A stretch of DNA of 64,000 nucleotides, taken from an uncultured Collinsella sp. (GTDB lineage: Bacteria; Actinomycetota; Coriobacteriia; Coriobacteriales; Coriobacteriaceae). The translations under genes were made by a program, and so were the position numbers. The notes below the pieces were generated by a model. It was not told the DNA's origin. It saw only the letters and a list, made by a program, of their open reading frames with translations, and made no database searches. Location: contig CABUOA010000001.1 in NCBI GenBank assembly GCA_902493145.1, positions 45,002 to 109,001 on the forward strand, in the 5' to 3' direction. Below, piece after piece: positions 41,165 to 49,424 of this stretch. The stretch's first letter is position 1; each line of letters begins with the position of its first letter.

Positions 41165-41173
41165 AAGGCGGCA

Positions 41174-42217
41174 ATGGAAAAGCTCGATGTTGTGAATGCG
41201 GCGCTTGCCGCCCTGCGTGCTGGCGATACGTGCGAGCTGGTGGTCGTGGCCGGTACGGCGGGGTCGTCCCCGCGCGGCGTGGGCGCCTGGATGGCCGTCT
41301 TTGCCGATGGCAGCCAGGCGGGCACTATCGGCGGCGGCAAAATTGAGCTCTTTGCACTGGATGAGGCGCGCGAGCTCCTGGCCGGGGGTAAATCGCGTCT
41401 GGTCCGCTACACCATGGGCGGCGAGAACTCCGATACCGGCATGATTTGCGGCGGAGCTATCTGCCTGTGCTATCTGCACCTGGACGCGACCAAGGCACCG
41501 TTGTTCCAGGAGATTGCCAATGTGCTGGCGTATCGGCGCATCGGTGACTTCGCCATCGACTTTGAGCCGTTTATCGCGAGCGCGCTCGAGGGCGATGTGG
41601 CCGAGTACCATGGCGAGGAATCGCGCCGCACCATTGCGGGCTGCCCCGGGCTTTCGCTGGCGGAAGAGGGGAGCAACGTCACCTACACCAACGCCGCCTC
41701 CGAGATTCCTCACGCGCACATCGAGACGCTCTGCCCCGAGGGCCTGACCTATATCTTTGGCTGCGGCCACGTGGGTGCTGCGACGGCGCGGGTGCTCACG
41801 GCGGCGGGCTTTGCCGTCGTGGCTTGCGACGACCGCCCCGGCACACTGACCCCCGAATGGGTGCCCGGTGTCTACGACCGTCGTCTGGTCGACTACAAGA
41901 ACCTGAGCAAGCAGTGCCCCATCGGCCCGCGTGACCTAGTGGTCGTCGCCACGGCGGGTCACAAGTCCGATATCGACGTGGTGATTCAGGCCATGCACGC
42001 CAAGCCCGCCTATCTGGGCTGTCTGGGTTCGCGCCGCAAGACGGCCTTTGTGCGCGCCCGCCTGGAGCAGGAGGGCTTTACGCAGGAGCAAATCGACGAG
42101 CTGCACCTGCCGATCGGTGTCGCCATCGAGGCCGAGGACCCCGAGGAGATCGCCATCTCCATCGCTGCCGAGATGATCCACCTGCGCCGCACCAAGCTCG
42201 TCCCCCGCAAGCGCTAA
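41174..42217 (+). CDS. xdhC: XdhC-family molybdenum cofactor insertion protein
   Basis: 347 residues. The N-terminal XdhC/CoxI domain has VVVAGTAGSSPRGVGAWMAV and GTIGGGKIELFAL. The C-terminal Rossmann domain has YIFGCGHVGAATARVL and ACDDRPGTLTPEW, then AMHAKPAYLGCLGSRRKTAF and LHLPIGVAIEAEDPEEIAIS. XdhC binds the molybdenum cofactor, assists its sulfuration or selenation and inserts it in the apo-dehydrogenase. It ends the maturation operon and is followed at once by the second 67-bp palindrome. Confidence 0.92.
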   Translation: MEKLDVVNAALAALRAGDTCELVVVAGTAGSSPRGVGAWMAVFADGSQAGTIGGGKIELFALDEARELLAGGKSRLVRYTMGGENSDTGMICGGAICLCYLHLDATKAPLFQEIANVLAYRRIGDFAIDFEPFIASALEGDVAEYHGEESRRTIAGCPGLSLAEEGSNVTYTNAASEIPHAHIETLCPEGLTYIFGCGHVGAATARVLTAAGFAVVACDDRPGTLTPEWVPGVYDRRLVDYKNLSKQCPIGPRDLVVVATAGHKSDIDVVIQAMHAKPAYLGCLGSRRKTAFVRARLEQEGFTQEQIDELHLPIGVAIEAEDPEEIAISIAAEMIHLRRTKLVPRKR

Positions 42218-42234
42218 TCGCATCCCCATATATG

Positions 42235-42301
42235 AGTTGCGGTGAAATACGGACTGTTAAAGCCTGTTAAGCCGTCAAACGGTCCCTATTTCACCGCAAC
42301 T
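42235..42301. repeat. 67-bp palindromic repeat, copy 2
   Basis: AGTTGCGGTGAAATA (42235-42249) and TATTTCACCGCAACT (42287-42301) are perfect complements around a 37-base centre. It has the same termini and length as the copy at 39441-39507; the centres differ. Confidence 0.88.
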
Positions 42302-42376
42302 GCCATTTTCCTCCGTCCCCTAGGGATCAATATGTGCGGGGGAGTTGTGGAGTTGTGCAGGCAGACGAGGTTTTTC

Positions 42377-42405
42377 TGGAAATACGCTCCCGATGCGCGT
42401 ATAGT
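42377..42405 (+). promoter_or_regulatory. Putative promoter of the rplE ribosomal operon
   Basis: TGGAAA, 17-bp spacer, TATAGT, giving a leader of about 130 bases before rplE. It is the only good -35/-10 pair I see in the 240-bp gap after xdhC. The leader may hold a translational control site, which I cannot define. Confidence 0.5.
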
Positions 42406-42542
42406 ACCGATTGTTTTGTCGGCTCCTGCTGCGTCGAGTCCAAACCGCGAAATGCCATGAGCGGCGCGGATGCAGCCAGGAGGCACGAGGACAACCCATC
42501 GTGGCCACGCCCCGTGCTTAAAACCCCAAGAAGGAGTGAACA

Positions 42543-43100
42543 ATGGCAGAAGAGAAGTATGTGCCGCGTCTGAAGACCAAGTACAACAACGAGGTCAAGC
42601 AGCAGCTTCAGGACAAGTTCCAGTACGAGAACGTCATGATGATCCCCAAGTTTGAGAAGATCGTCGTGAACATGGGTGTCGGCGAGGCCGCTACCGATTC
42701 CAAGGCCATCGACGGTGCCGTGCGCGACCTGCGCGCCATCACCGGTCAGCAGCCGATGATCACCCGTGCCCGCAAGTCCATCGCTACCTTCCGCCTGCGC
42801 GCTGGTATGCCGATCGGCTGCAAGGTTACCCTGCGTGGCGACCGTATGTGGGAGTTCTTCGATCGTCTGACCTCCGTCGCGATCCCCCGTATCCGCGACT
42901 TCCGCGGCATCTCCGCCAAGAGCTTCGACGGTCGTGGTAACTTCTCCATGGGCGTCACCGAGCAGCTCATCTTCCCCGAGATCGACTTCGACTCCGTCGA
43001 TCACCAGCGTGGTATGGACATCACTTTCGTGACCACCGCCAACACCGATGAGGAGGCCAAGGCCCTTCTGGACGCCTTCGGTTTCCCGTTCAAGAAATAG
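42543..43100 (+). CDS. rplE: 50S ribosomal protein L5
   Basis: 185 residues. VPRLKTKYNNEVKQQLQDKF, then NMGVGEAATDSKAIDGAV, TRARKSIATFRLRAGMPIGC and the C-terminal GMDITFVTTANTDEEAKALL are all typical of L5. It binds 5S rRNA and contacts the tRNA elbow. AGAAGGAG is 8 bases upstream. It is the first ribosomal gene here; L14 and L24, which normally precede it, are not in the window. Confidence 0.97.
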   Translation: MAEEKYVPRLKTKYNNEVKQQLQDKFQYENVMMIPKFEKIVVNMGVGEAATDSKAIDGAVRDLRAITGQQPMITRARKSIATFRLRAGMPIGCKVTLRGDRMWEFFDRLTSVAIPRIRDFRGISAKSFDGRGNFSMGVTEQLIFPEIDFDSVDHQRGMDITFVTTANTDEEAKALLDAFGFPFKK

Positions 43101-43179
43101 GTTCACCTGCCCTATGAGCGCCGTTCCCAGAAGGGGGCGGCGCTTGGGGCGAACAATACTCTATGTGAGGAGGATATAA

Positions 43180-43365
43180 GTGGCTAAGACATCGATGATC
43201 GTCAAGTGCAATCGCAAGCAGAAGTTCTCTACTCGTGAGTACACGCGCTGCCAGCGCTGCGGCCGTCCGCACTCTGTGTACCGCAAGTTCGGCCTGTGCC
43301 GTGTCTGCTTCCGCGAGCTTGCACTCAAGGGCGAGCTTCCCGGCGTTAAGAAGGCCAGCTGGTAA
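43180..43365 (+). CDS. rpsN: 30S ribosomal protein S14 type Z (zinc form)
   Basis: 61 residues, GTG start after GAGGAGG. The compact form with the zinc ribbon CQRCGRPHSVYRKFGLCRVC, as in Gram-positive bacteria, unlike the longer zinc-free S14 made under zinc starvation. It assembles late in the 30S head. Confidence 0.97.
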   Translation: MAKTSMIVKCNRKQKFSTREYTRCQRCGRPHSVYRKFGLCRVCFRELALKGELPGVKKASW

Positions 43366-43484
43366 GTCACTACCAGCGTTTCAAGCATCAGTTTGGAACA
43401 GGGAAAACGCGCTAAAAAGGCTTTGCCGTTAAGGGCGGCGAAGAACCAAGAGCACGTGTTCATCAAGAACGAAGGAGAATCTGT

Positions 43485-43883
43485 ATGAACCTTACAGACC
43501 CGATCGCAGATATGCTTACGCGCATCCGTAACGCTAACTCTGTGAACAAGGCCACGGTCTCCATGCCGAGCAGCAAGAAGCTCGTCGAGATCGCTCGTGT
43601 TCTGCACGAGGAGGGCTACATCGAGGGCTACGATGTCGAGGACACCGTTCCCCAGAAGACTCTGCACATCACGCTTAAGTATGGTCCCAAGAAGGCTAAG
43701 GTCATCAACGGCATCCGCCGCATTTCCAAGCCGGGCCTGCGTAAGTACACCGGCGTTGCCGACATGCCCCGCGTCCGCGGTGGCCTTGGTACCGCCATTA
43801 TTTCCACCAGCCATGGCGTCATGACCGACCGCGATGCTCGCAAGCACAACGTCGGCGGCGAGATCATCGCTTACGTCTGGTAA
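43485..43883 (+). CDS. rpsH: 30S ribosomal protein S8
   Basis: 132 residues. MNLTDPIADMLTRIRNANSV is the S8 N-terminus, and the C-terminal RVRGGLGTAIISTSHGVMTD block contacts 16S helix 21. In E. coli S8 also represses the spc operon by binding its mRNA at rplE. AAGGAG precedes the start. Confidence 0.97.
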   Translation: MNLTDPIADMLTRIRNANSVNKATVSMPSSKKLVEIARVLHEEGYIEGYDVEDTVPQKTLHITLKYGPKKAKVINGIRRISKPGLRKYTGVADMPRVRGGLGTAIISTSHGVMTDRDARKHNVGGEIIAYVW

Positions 43884-43916
43884 TTCGCTCGGTAGGTAGA
43901 AGGAAAGGAGATCACC

Positions 43917-44453
43917 GTGTCTCGTATCGGTAATAAGCCTGTCCAGATTCCCGCCGGAGTCGAAGTGGCAGTCAACGGCAACAACGTTGTCGTCAAGGGC
44001 CCCAAGGGCCAGCTCGAGCTCGATGTCTTTGAGAAGCTCGCTATCAACGTCGAGGACAACGTCCTCACCGTTTCCCGTCCCGACGACGAGCGTGAGACCC
44101 GTGCCCGCCACGGCCTCACCCGCGCCCTCATCCACAACATGGTTGTCGGCGTTTCCGAGGGCTTCGAGAAGAAGCTCGAGCTCGCCGGCGTCGGTTACCG
44201 CGTGCAGCAGAAGGGCAAGAACCTCGAGTTCTCCCTGGGCTTCTCGCACCCCGTGATCGTCGAGGCTCCCGAGGGCATCACCTTCGAGGTTCCCGACAAC
44301 ACCCACGTGAACGTCAAGGGTATCAACAAGCAGCAGGTCGGTCAGATCGCCGCTGAGATTCGCGGCCATCGTCCTCCCGAGCCTTACAAGGGCAAGGGTA
44401 TCCACTACGTTGGCGAGCACATCCGCCGCAAGCTGGGTAAGGCCGCCAAGTAG
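43917..44453 (+). CDS. rplF: 50S ribosomal protein L6
   Basis: 178 residues, GTG start with AAAGGAG upstream. SRIGNKPVQIPAGVEVAVNG opens the protein, and the RGHRPPEPYKGKGIHYVGEH motif near the C-terminus is the signature of bacterial L6. It sits at the base of the L7/L12 stalk. Confidence 0.97.
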   Translation: MSRIGNKPVQIPAGVEVAVNGNNVVVKGPKGQLELDVFEKLAINVEDNVLTVSRPDDERETRARHGLTRALIHNMVVGVSEGFEKKLELAGVGYRVQQKGKNLEFSLGFSHPVIVEAPEGITFEVPDNTHVNVKGINKQQVGQIAAEIRGHRPPEPYKGKGIHYVGEHIRRKLGKAAK

Positions 44454-44528
44454 TCGTAACCGACTCACTCGCATAAGACCAGCACCCCGTCAGGTGCTGG
44501 CAAGATCAACCTTTTTAGGAGTTTACGT

Positions 44529-44897
44529 ATGAACAAGCATAAGGCGAAGCTGGAAGGCCTCAAGCGTCGTCAGCGTCGTGTTCGCGGCAAGGTCTCGGGT
44601 ACCGCCGAGCGTCCGCGTCTTCGCGTGACCCGTACTAACGCCAACATCTATGCCCAGATCATCGACGACAGCAAGGGCTCCAGCCTGACGCTCGTCTCTG
44701 CCTCGACCCTCGAGGCCGAGTTCAAGGGCACCCACACCTCGAACAAGGAGGCTGCGGAGAAGGTCGGTCAGCTCGTTGGCAAGCGCGCCATCGAGGCCGG
44801 CATCACCAAGGTCGCCTTCGATCGTGGTGGCCGTATCTACCATGGCCGCGTCAAGGCCCTCGCCGACGGTGCTCGTGCCGCCGGTCTCGAGTTCTAG
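44529..44897 (+). CDS. rplR: 50S ribosomal protein L18
   Basis: 122 residues. KRRQRRVRGKVSGTAERPRL and FDRGGRIYHGRVKALADGAR match L18, a 5S rRNA-binding protein. TTTTAGGAG lies before the start. It is part of the spc operon run. Confidence 0.97.
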   Translation: MNKHKAKLEGLKRRQRRVRGKVSGTAERPRLRVTRTNANIYAQIIDDSKGSSLTLVSASTLEAEFKGTHTSNKEAAEKVGQLVGKRAIEAGITKVAFDRGGRIYHGRVKALADGARAAGLEF

Positions 44898-44911
44898 GAG
44901 GTATGTAGCAC

Positions 44912-45436
44912 ATGGCTCGTAATCAGAAGCAGCAGCGCGAGGCCTCCGAGTTCGAGGAGCGCGTCGTTTACATCAACCGCGTGTCGAAGACCGTCAAGGG
45001 TGGTCGTCGCATGAGCCTCGTCGCTCTCGTCGTCGTTGGCGACGGCAAGGGCAACGTCGGCGTTGGCATGGGCAAGTCCGCTGAGGTGCCCCTGGCCATC
45101 TCCAAGGCGTCTCTCGATGCCAAGAAGAACATGTTCCACGTGCCGGTGACCGAGCAGGGCACCATCCCGCACGAGGTTCTCGGCCACTTTGGTGCCGGCC
45201 GCATCATCATCAAGCCCGCTGTCGAGGGTACCGGCGTTATCGCCGGCGGCGCTGTGCGTCCCCTCTTTGAGCTTGCTGGCATCAAGAACGTCCTGTCCAA
45301 GTCCCTCGGTACCGACAACGGCCTCAACATCATCAAGGCTGCCGTCGAGGGCCTCAAGGAGCTCTCCAGCCCTGAGGACGTCGCGGCTCGCCGTGGCCTG
45401 ACGGTCTCCGAGATGTTCGTCGGTAAGGAGAACTAA
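44912..45436 (+). CDS. rpsE: 30S ribosomal protein S5
   Basis: 174 residues. The double-stranded RNA-binding part has FEERVVYINRVSKTVKGGRR and VALVVVGDGKGNVGVGMGKS; the C-terminal half has PAVEGTGVIAGGAVRPLFEL. It works in decoding accuracy and mRNA unwinding. It starts 14 bp after rplR with TAGGAGG. Confidence 0.97.
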   Translation: MARNQKQQREASEFEERVVYINRVSKTVKGGRRMSLVALVVVGDGKGNVGVGMGKSAEVPLAISKASLDAKKNMFHVPVTEQGTIPHEVLGHFGAGRIIIKPAVEGTGVIAGGAVRPLFELAGIKNVLSKSLGTDNGLNIIKAAVEGLKELSSPEDVAARRGLTVSEMFVGKEN

Positions 45437-45438
45437 GC

Positions 45439-45621
45439 ATGGCTGACACCATCAAGATCAAGCAGGTCCGCAGCACCAACGGTTGCAAGCAGGACCAGGT
45501 CCGTACTGTCCGTGCCCTCGGTCTCCACAGGATCCGCGAGGTTCGCGAGATTGCTGACAACGAGTCCGTCCGCGGCATGATCTTCAAGGTCAAGCACCTT
45601 GTCGAGATTGTAGAGGAGTAG
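45439..45621 (+). CDS. rpmD: 50S ribosomal protein L30
   Basis: 60 residues. IKIKQVRSTNGCKQDQVRTV and LGLHRIREVREIADNESVRG are typical of short bacterial L30. It starts two bases after the rpsE stop, with its ribosome-binding site GGTAAGGAG inside rpsE, indicating tight translational coupling. Confidence 0.96.
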   Translation: MADTIKIKQVRSTNGCKQDQVRTVRALGLHRIREVREIADNESVRGMIFKVKHLVEIVEE

Positions 45622-45624
45622 CAA

Positions 45625-46074
45625 ATGCAGCTTCACGATCTTACTCCCGCGCCCGGTTCCACCAAGAACCGCAAGCGCGTCGGCCGTGGCAATTCTTCGG
45701 GTCACGGCACCACTTCTGGCCGCGGTCAGAAGGGCCAGGGCTCTCGCTCTGGTGGCACCAAGGGTGCCGGCTTCGAGGGTGGCCAGACTCCGCTGGCTAT
45801 GCGCCTGCCCAAGCTTCCGGGCTTCCGCAATCCCCGTCGTATCGAGTACACCGCTGTTAACGTTGAGCGTCTCGAGCGTAAGTTCGAGGATGGCGCTGTG
45901 ATCGACGGTGCCGCTCTTAAGGCCGCTCGCATCACCAAGAGCGAGTTCGAGCCCGTCAAGGTGCTCGGCAATGGTGAGCTCACCAAGAAGTTCACGGTCA
46001 AGGTCGACAAGGTCAGCGCTTCTGCGCAGGCCAAGATCGAGGCCGCCGGCGGAAAGGTCGAGCTGCCGTGCTAA
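45625..46074 (+). CDS. rplO: 50S ribosomal protein L15
   Basis: 149 residues. MQLHDLTPAPGSTKNRKRVG with the Gly-rich RNA-binding arm (RGNSSGHGTTSGRGQKGQGS) is unmistakable. It starts three bases after rpmD and overlaps the start of secY by seven bases. Confidence 0.97.
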   Translation: MQLHDLTPAPGSTKNRKRVGRGNSSGHGTTSGRGQKGQGSRSGGTKGAGFEGGQTPLAMRLPKLPGFRNPRRIEYTAVNVERLERKFEDGAVIDGAALKAARITKSEFEPVKVLGNGELTKKFTVKVDKVSASAQAKIEAAGGKVELPC

Positions 46075-47354
46075 ATGGTCTTAAGAATGCTTTCCGCATC
46101 AAAGAATTGCGCGAAAAGATTCTTTTTACCATAGCTATGCTCGTCGTGTACCGCATTGGTGCGCACGTTCCCGTGCCCGGCATTCCCTTCCAGGGGATGC
46201 TGGGCCTTTTCTCGACCGATAACAATTCGGTCGCCGCAGGTGCTATGGCCCTCCTGAATCTTTTCTCTGGCGGCGCGTTGAGCTATGTGTCGGTGTTTTC
46301 GCTGGGCATCATGCCTTACATCACCAGCTCGATCATCCTCCAGATGCTCCAGGCCGTTGTGCCTTCCCTGCATGAGCTTGCCCGCGAGGGCGAGGTCGGT
46401 CAGACCAAGATTACGCAGTATTCGCGTTATCTCACCCTGGCTCTGGCAATCCTCAACTCCGTGGGTTACCTCTTCCTCTTTAAGAGCTTCGGCATCAGCT
46501 TCAATGGCGCCGGCGCTCCCGAGATCATCTTCGACCTCATGATCGTCGGCACGCTCACCGCGGGCGCCATGCTGATCATGTGGATTGGTGAGCTCATCAC
46601 CCAGCGCGGTATCGGCAATGGCATGTCGCTGATCATCTTTGCGAACATCATGGCCGGTCTGCCGCAGGCGATCTTCTCCAGCACCGAGGGCAATGCCGGT
46701 GGCATCATCACCATGGTGATCATCTGCGCCATCATCTTGCTGGTTATCCCGCTGATTGTTTTCCTTGAGCGCGGCCAGCGCCGCATCCCGGTCTCCTACG
46801 CCAAACGCGTCGTTGGCCGTCGCATGATGGGTGGCCAGACCACCTACCTGCCCATTAAGGTCAACACCGCGGGTGTCGTGCCGATCATCTTCGCTTCGGC
46901 GCTGCTGTACTTCCCGGCTCAGATTGCCGTGTTCTTCCCCGGCATCGGCTGGATTCAGGCAGTTGCCTCCGCGCTTTCGACCGGTTGGCTCAACTGGGTG
47001 CTTAACGTTGTCCTCATCGTGTTCTTCGCGTACTTCTACACCTCCATGGTGTTCAACCCCGATGACACGGCCGACAACCTTAAGAAGCAGGGCGGCTTTA
47101 TTCCGGGCGTGCGTCCGGGTAGGGCTACCGCGGCCTACATCAAGAACGCGCTCAACAAGATCACGCTTCCCAGCGCTGTCTTTTTGGCGCTCATCGCCAT
47201 CGTGCCTTCGATCATCTTCTCCTTCACGGGTAACCATCTGATCCAGGCATTTGGCGGCACGTCCATCCTCATCATGGTCGGCGTCGTGCTCGACACGGTC
47301 GATAAGCTCGAAGGCCAGATCAAGATGTATGATTACGATGGATTCTTTAAATAG
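46068..47354 (+). CDS. secY: Protein translocase subunit SecY
   Basis: 428 residues with ten membrane segments. The N-terminus MLNGLKNAFRIKELREKILF is the usual cytoplasmic helix. The plug-region and loop motifs GALSYVSVFSLGIMPYITSS and NGMSLIIFANI are present. The GTG start at 46068 lies inside the end of rplO (7-base overlap), so translation is coupled. It forms the SecYEG channel for protein export. Confidence 0.97.
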   Translation: MLNGLKNAFRIKELREKILFTIAMLVVYRIGAHVPVPGIPFQGMLGLFSTDNNSVAAGAMALLNLFSGGALSYVSVFSLGIMPYITSSIILQMLQAVVPSLHELAREGEVGQTKITQYSRYLTLALAILNSVGYLFLFKSFGISFNGAGAPEIIFDLMIVGTLTAGAMLIMWIGELITQRGIGNGMSLIIFANIMAGLPQAIFSSTEGNAGGIITMVIICAIILLVIPLIVFLERGQRRIPVSYAKRVVGRRMMGGQTTYLPIKVNTAGVVPIIFASALLYFPAQIAVFFPGIGWIQAVASALSTGWLNWVLNVVLIVFFAYFYTSMVFNPDDTADNLKKQGGFIPGVRPGRATAAYIKNALNKITLPSAVFLALIAIVPSIIFSFTGNHLIQAFGGTSILIMVGVVLDTVDKLEGQIKMYDYDGFFK

Positions 47355-47372
47355 GCTAGAGGAGGATTGCTC

Positions 47373-47999
47373 ATGAACCTCGTATTGCTCGGAGCTCCGG
47401 GTGCCGGTAAGGGCACCGTCGCACAGGAGCTCGTCGCCGAGTTTGGCGTCGCTCACATTTCCACGGGCGACCTGCTGCGTGCTGCCGTCAAGGGTGGCAC
47501 CGAGCTTGGTATTCAGGCTAAGAAGTACATGGACGCTGGCGAGCTCGTCCCCGACCAGCTCGTGATCGACCTTGTCAAGGAGCGCCTTGCCGCCGATGAC
47601 GCCCAGCAGGGCTTCATCCTCGACGGCTTCCCGCGCAACACCGCCCAGGCTGTGACGCTCGATTCCGAGCTCTCCGCCATGGGTCGCGAGATCGACTGCG
47701 CCCTTCTGGTCGACGTGGCCCCCGAGGTCATCATCGATCGTCTGTCTTCGCGTCGCACCTGCCGCGCCTGCGGTTACACCGGCACGGCTGCCGATGCTAC
47801 CTGCCCCAAGTGCGGTGGCGAGATGTATCAGCGCGACGACGACAAGCCCGAGACCATCAAGAACCGTCTCGACGTCTACGAGAAGTCCACGAGCCCGCTC
47901 GTCGACTACTATCGTGGCCAGGGTCTGCTCAAGTCGGTCAACGGTGACCAGGCTCGCGAGACCGTGTACGGGGATGTCAAAGAGGCTCTCGGTCTATGA
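47373..47999 (+). CDS. adk: Adenylate kinase
   Basis: 208 residues. P-loop LLGAPGAGKGTVAQ, LDGFPRNTAQA and the LID domain with four Cys (CRACGYTG...CPKCGG), the zinc-binding type seen in Gram-positive bacteria. It keeps ATP, ADP and AMP in balance. ATG 47373 with AGGAGG seven bases upstream is chosen over an in-frame TTG at 47367. The stop overlaps the map start (ATGA). Confidence 0.97.
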   Translation: MNLVLLGAPGAGKGTVAQELVAEFGVAHISTGDLLRAAVKGGTELGIQAKKYMDAGELVPDQLVIDLVKERLAADDAQQGFILDGFPRNTAQAVTLDSELSAMGREIDCALLVDVAPEVIIDRLSSRRTCRACGYTGTAADATCPKCGGEMYQRDDDKPETIKNRLDVYEKSTSPLVDYYRGQGLLKSVNGDQARETVYGDVKEALGL

Positions 48000-48784
48000 T
48001 CAAGATTAAGTCTGCAACGCAAATCGAGCAGATGAAGAAGGCAGGAGCGCTATCTAAGATGGCGCTCCGCCACGTTGGAGCCATGGTGCGCCCCGGCGTT
48101 TCGACCTTTGAGCTCGATCAGCTCGCGGAGCAGATTATCCGCATGCATGGCGGCATCCCGGCCTTTAAGGGTTACGGCGGGTTCCCGGGAACCATTTGCG
48201 CATCGATCAACGATGCCGTGGTCCACGGTATTCCCAACCCCGACATGATCCTGCGCGATGGCGATATCATTTCCATCGATACGGGAGCCGTTGTCGACGG
48301 TTGGGTCGGCGATAACGCTTGGACGTTTTTCGTCGGCACCCCCACGCCCGAGGCCAAGGCCCTGTGCGAGGTTACGCGCGATTGCCTTAAGGCTGCCATC
48401 GAGCAGGCTGTCCCCGGTAACCATATCGGGGACGTCGGTTATGCCGTTCAGTCCCTCGCCGAGTCTCACGGTTACGGCGTGCTTCGCGACTATGTGGGCC
48501 ATGGCATTGGCCGCGTGATGCACGAGGACCCCAACGTTCCTAACTATGGAAAGAAGGGGAGGGGCGTTCGCCTCCAGGCCGGCATGGTCATTGCCATCGA
48601 GCCGATGGTTACGATGGGTTCCAACCATGTGAGCACGGGCTCCGACGGTTGGATTGTTACGACCAACGACCACCTGCCCGCCGCGCACTACGAGAACACC
48701 GTCGCCATTACCAATGACGGTCCGGTGATTCTCACCACGGATGCCCAGGGTGCTTGGTGTTCCTTGCAGGGCGGTGAAATGTAG
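47996..48784 (+). CDS. map: Methionine aminopeptidase, type I
   Basis: 262 residues. MIKIKSATQIEQMKKAG is the standard N-terminus. The dinuclear metal ligands are visible: DIISIDTGAVVDG and GWVGDNAW (the two Asp), GHGIGRVMHEDP (His), and the late Glu in IAIEPMV and ENTVAITNDG. It removes the initiator Met from new proteins. It has a 4-bp overlap with adk. Confidence 0.97.
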   Translation: MIKIKSATQIEQMKKAGALSKMALRHVGAMVRPGVSTFELDQLAEQIIRMHGGIPAFKGYGGFPGTICASINDAVVHGIPNPDMILRDGDIISIDTGAVVDGWVGDNAWTFFVGTPTPEAKALCEVTRDCLKAAIEQAVPGNHIGDVGYAVQSLAESHGYGVLRDYVGHGIGRVMHEDPNVPNYGKKGRGVRLQAGMVIAIEPMVTMGSNHVSTGSDGWIVTTNDHLPAAHYENTVAITNDGPVILTTDAQGAWCSLQGGEM

Positions 48785-48927
48785 GGCTTGCGTCAAATGC
48801 ACGCCTTAACATTTCAAATGTAACAAGTTCCGCTTAGTTGTGGAGCCATTACGAAGATACTACGATACGTGCATGCGTATTGTAGAATACTCAATCGCTG
48901 TCGTTTTCTAGAGAAAGATGATTGCTT

Positions 48928-49146
48928 GTGAAGAAGGAAGACGCAATTGAGCTCGAGGGTACGGTAAAGGAACCGTTGCCCAATGCCATGTTTAAGGTCG
49001 AGCTCGAGAACGGTCATTCGGTTCTGTGCAACATTTCTGGCAAGATCCGAATGAATTACATCCGTATTCTCCCCGGTGACAGGGTTGTCGTGGAGCTTTC
49101 CCCGTACGACCTGACCCGCGGCCGCATCACCTATCGCTACAAATAG
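48928..49146 (+). CDS. infA: Translation initiation factor IF-1
   Basis: 72 residues, the usual length, from a GTG at 48928. An OB-fold with DAIELEGTVKEPLPNAMFKV and LPGDRVVVELSPYDLTRGRI. A TTG six bases earlier is possible but lies too near the GAGAAAG site. About 140 bp separate it from map, so a separate promoter is possible (AT-rich TACGATAC region near 48860). Confidence 0.95.
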   Translation: MKKEDAIELEGTVKEPLPNAMFKVELENGHSVLCNISGKIRMNYIRILPGDRVVVELSPYDLTRGRITYRYK

Positions 49147-49296
49147 CGGCACGCATACACGCACTCCATTTCCGGCTGCAGGCTTAGCTCAACCTACGGT
49201 TGGATTGTGTGTGAAGACCAGCCATAGTTTTAAACGCCTGCGGCTGGGCGAGTAGATAGTAGGGAAGTAGTTTGAGCGCTACCGAAAGGAAGAACG

Positions 49297-49410
49297 ATGA
49301 AGGTACGTCCTTCGGTCAAGAAGATGTGCGATAAGTGCAAAATCATTAGGCGCCATGGCAAGGTCCTCGTCATTTGCGAGAACCCCCGTCATAAGCAGCG
49401 TCAGGGTTAA
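49297..49410 (+). CDS. rpmJ: 50S ribosomal protein L36 (zinc form)
   Basis: 37 residues. MKVRPSVKKMCDKCKIIRRH followed by GKVLVICENPRHKQRQG; C-C-C-H ligands mark the zinc-ribbon form. GAAAGGAAG precedes the start. It lies between infA and rpsM as in most bacteria. Confidence 0.97.
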   Translation: MKVRPSVKKMCDKCKIIRRHGKVLVICENPRHKQRQG

Positions 49411-49424
49411 GAGAGGAGACTACG

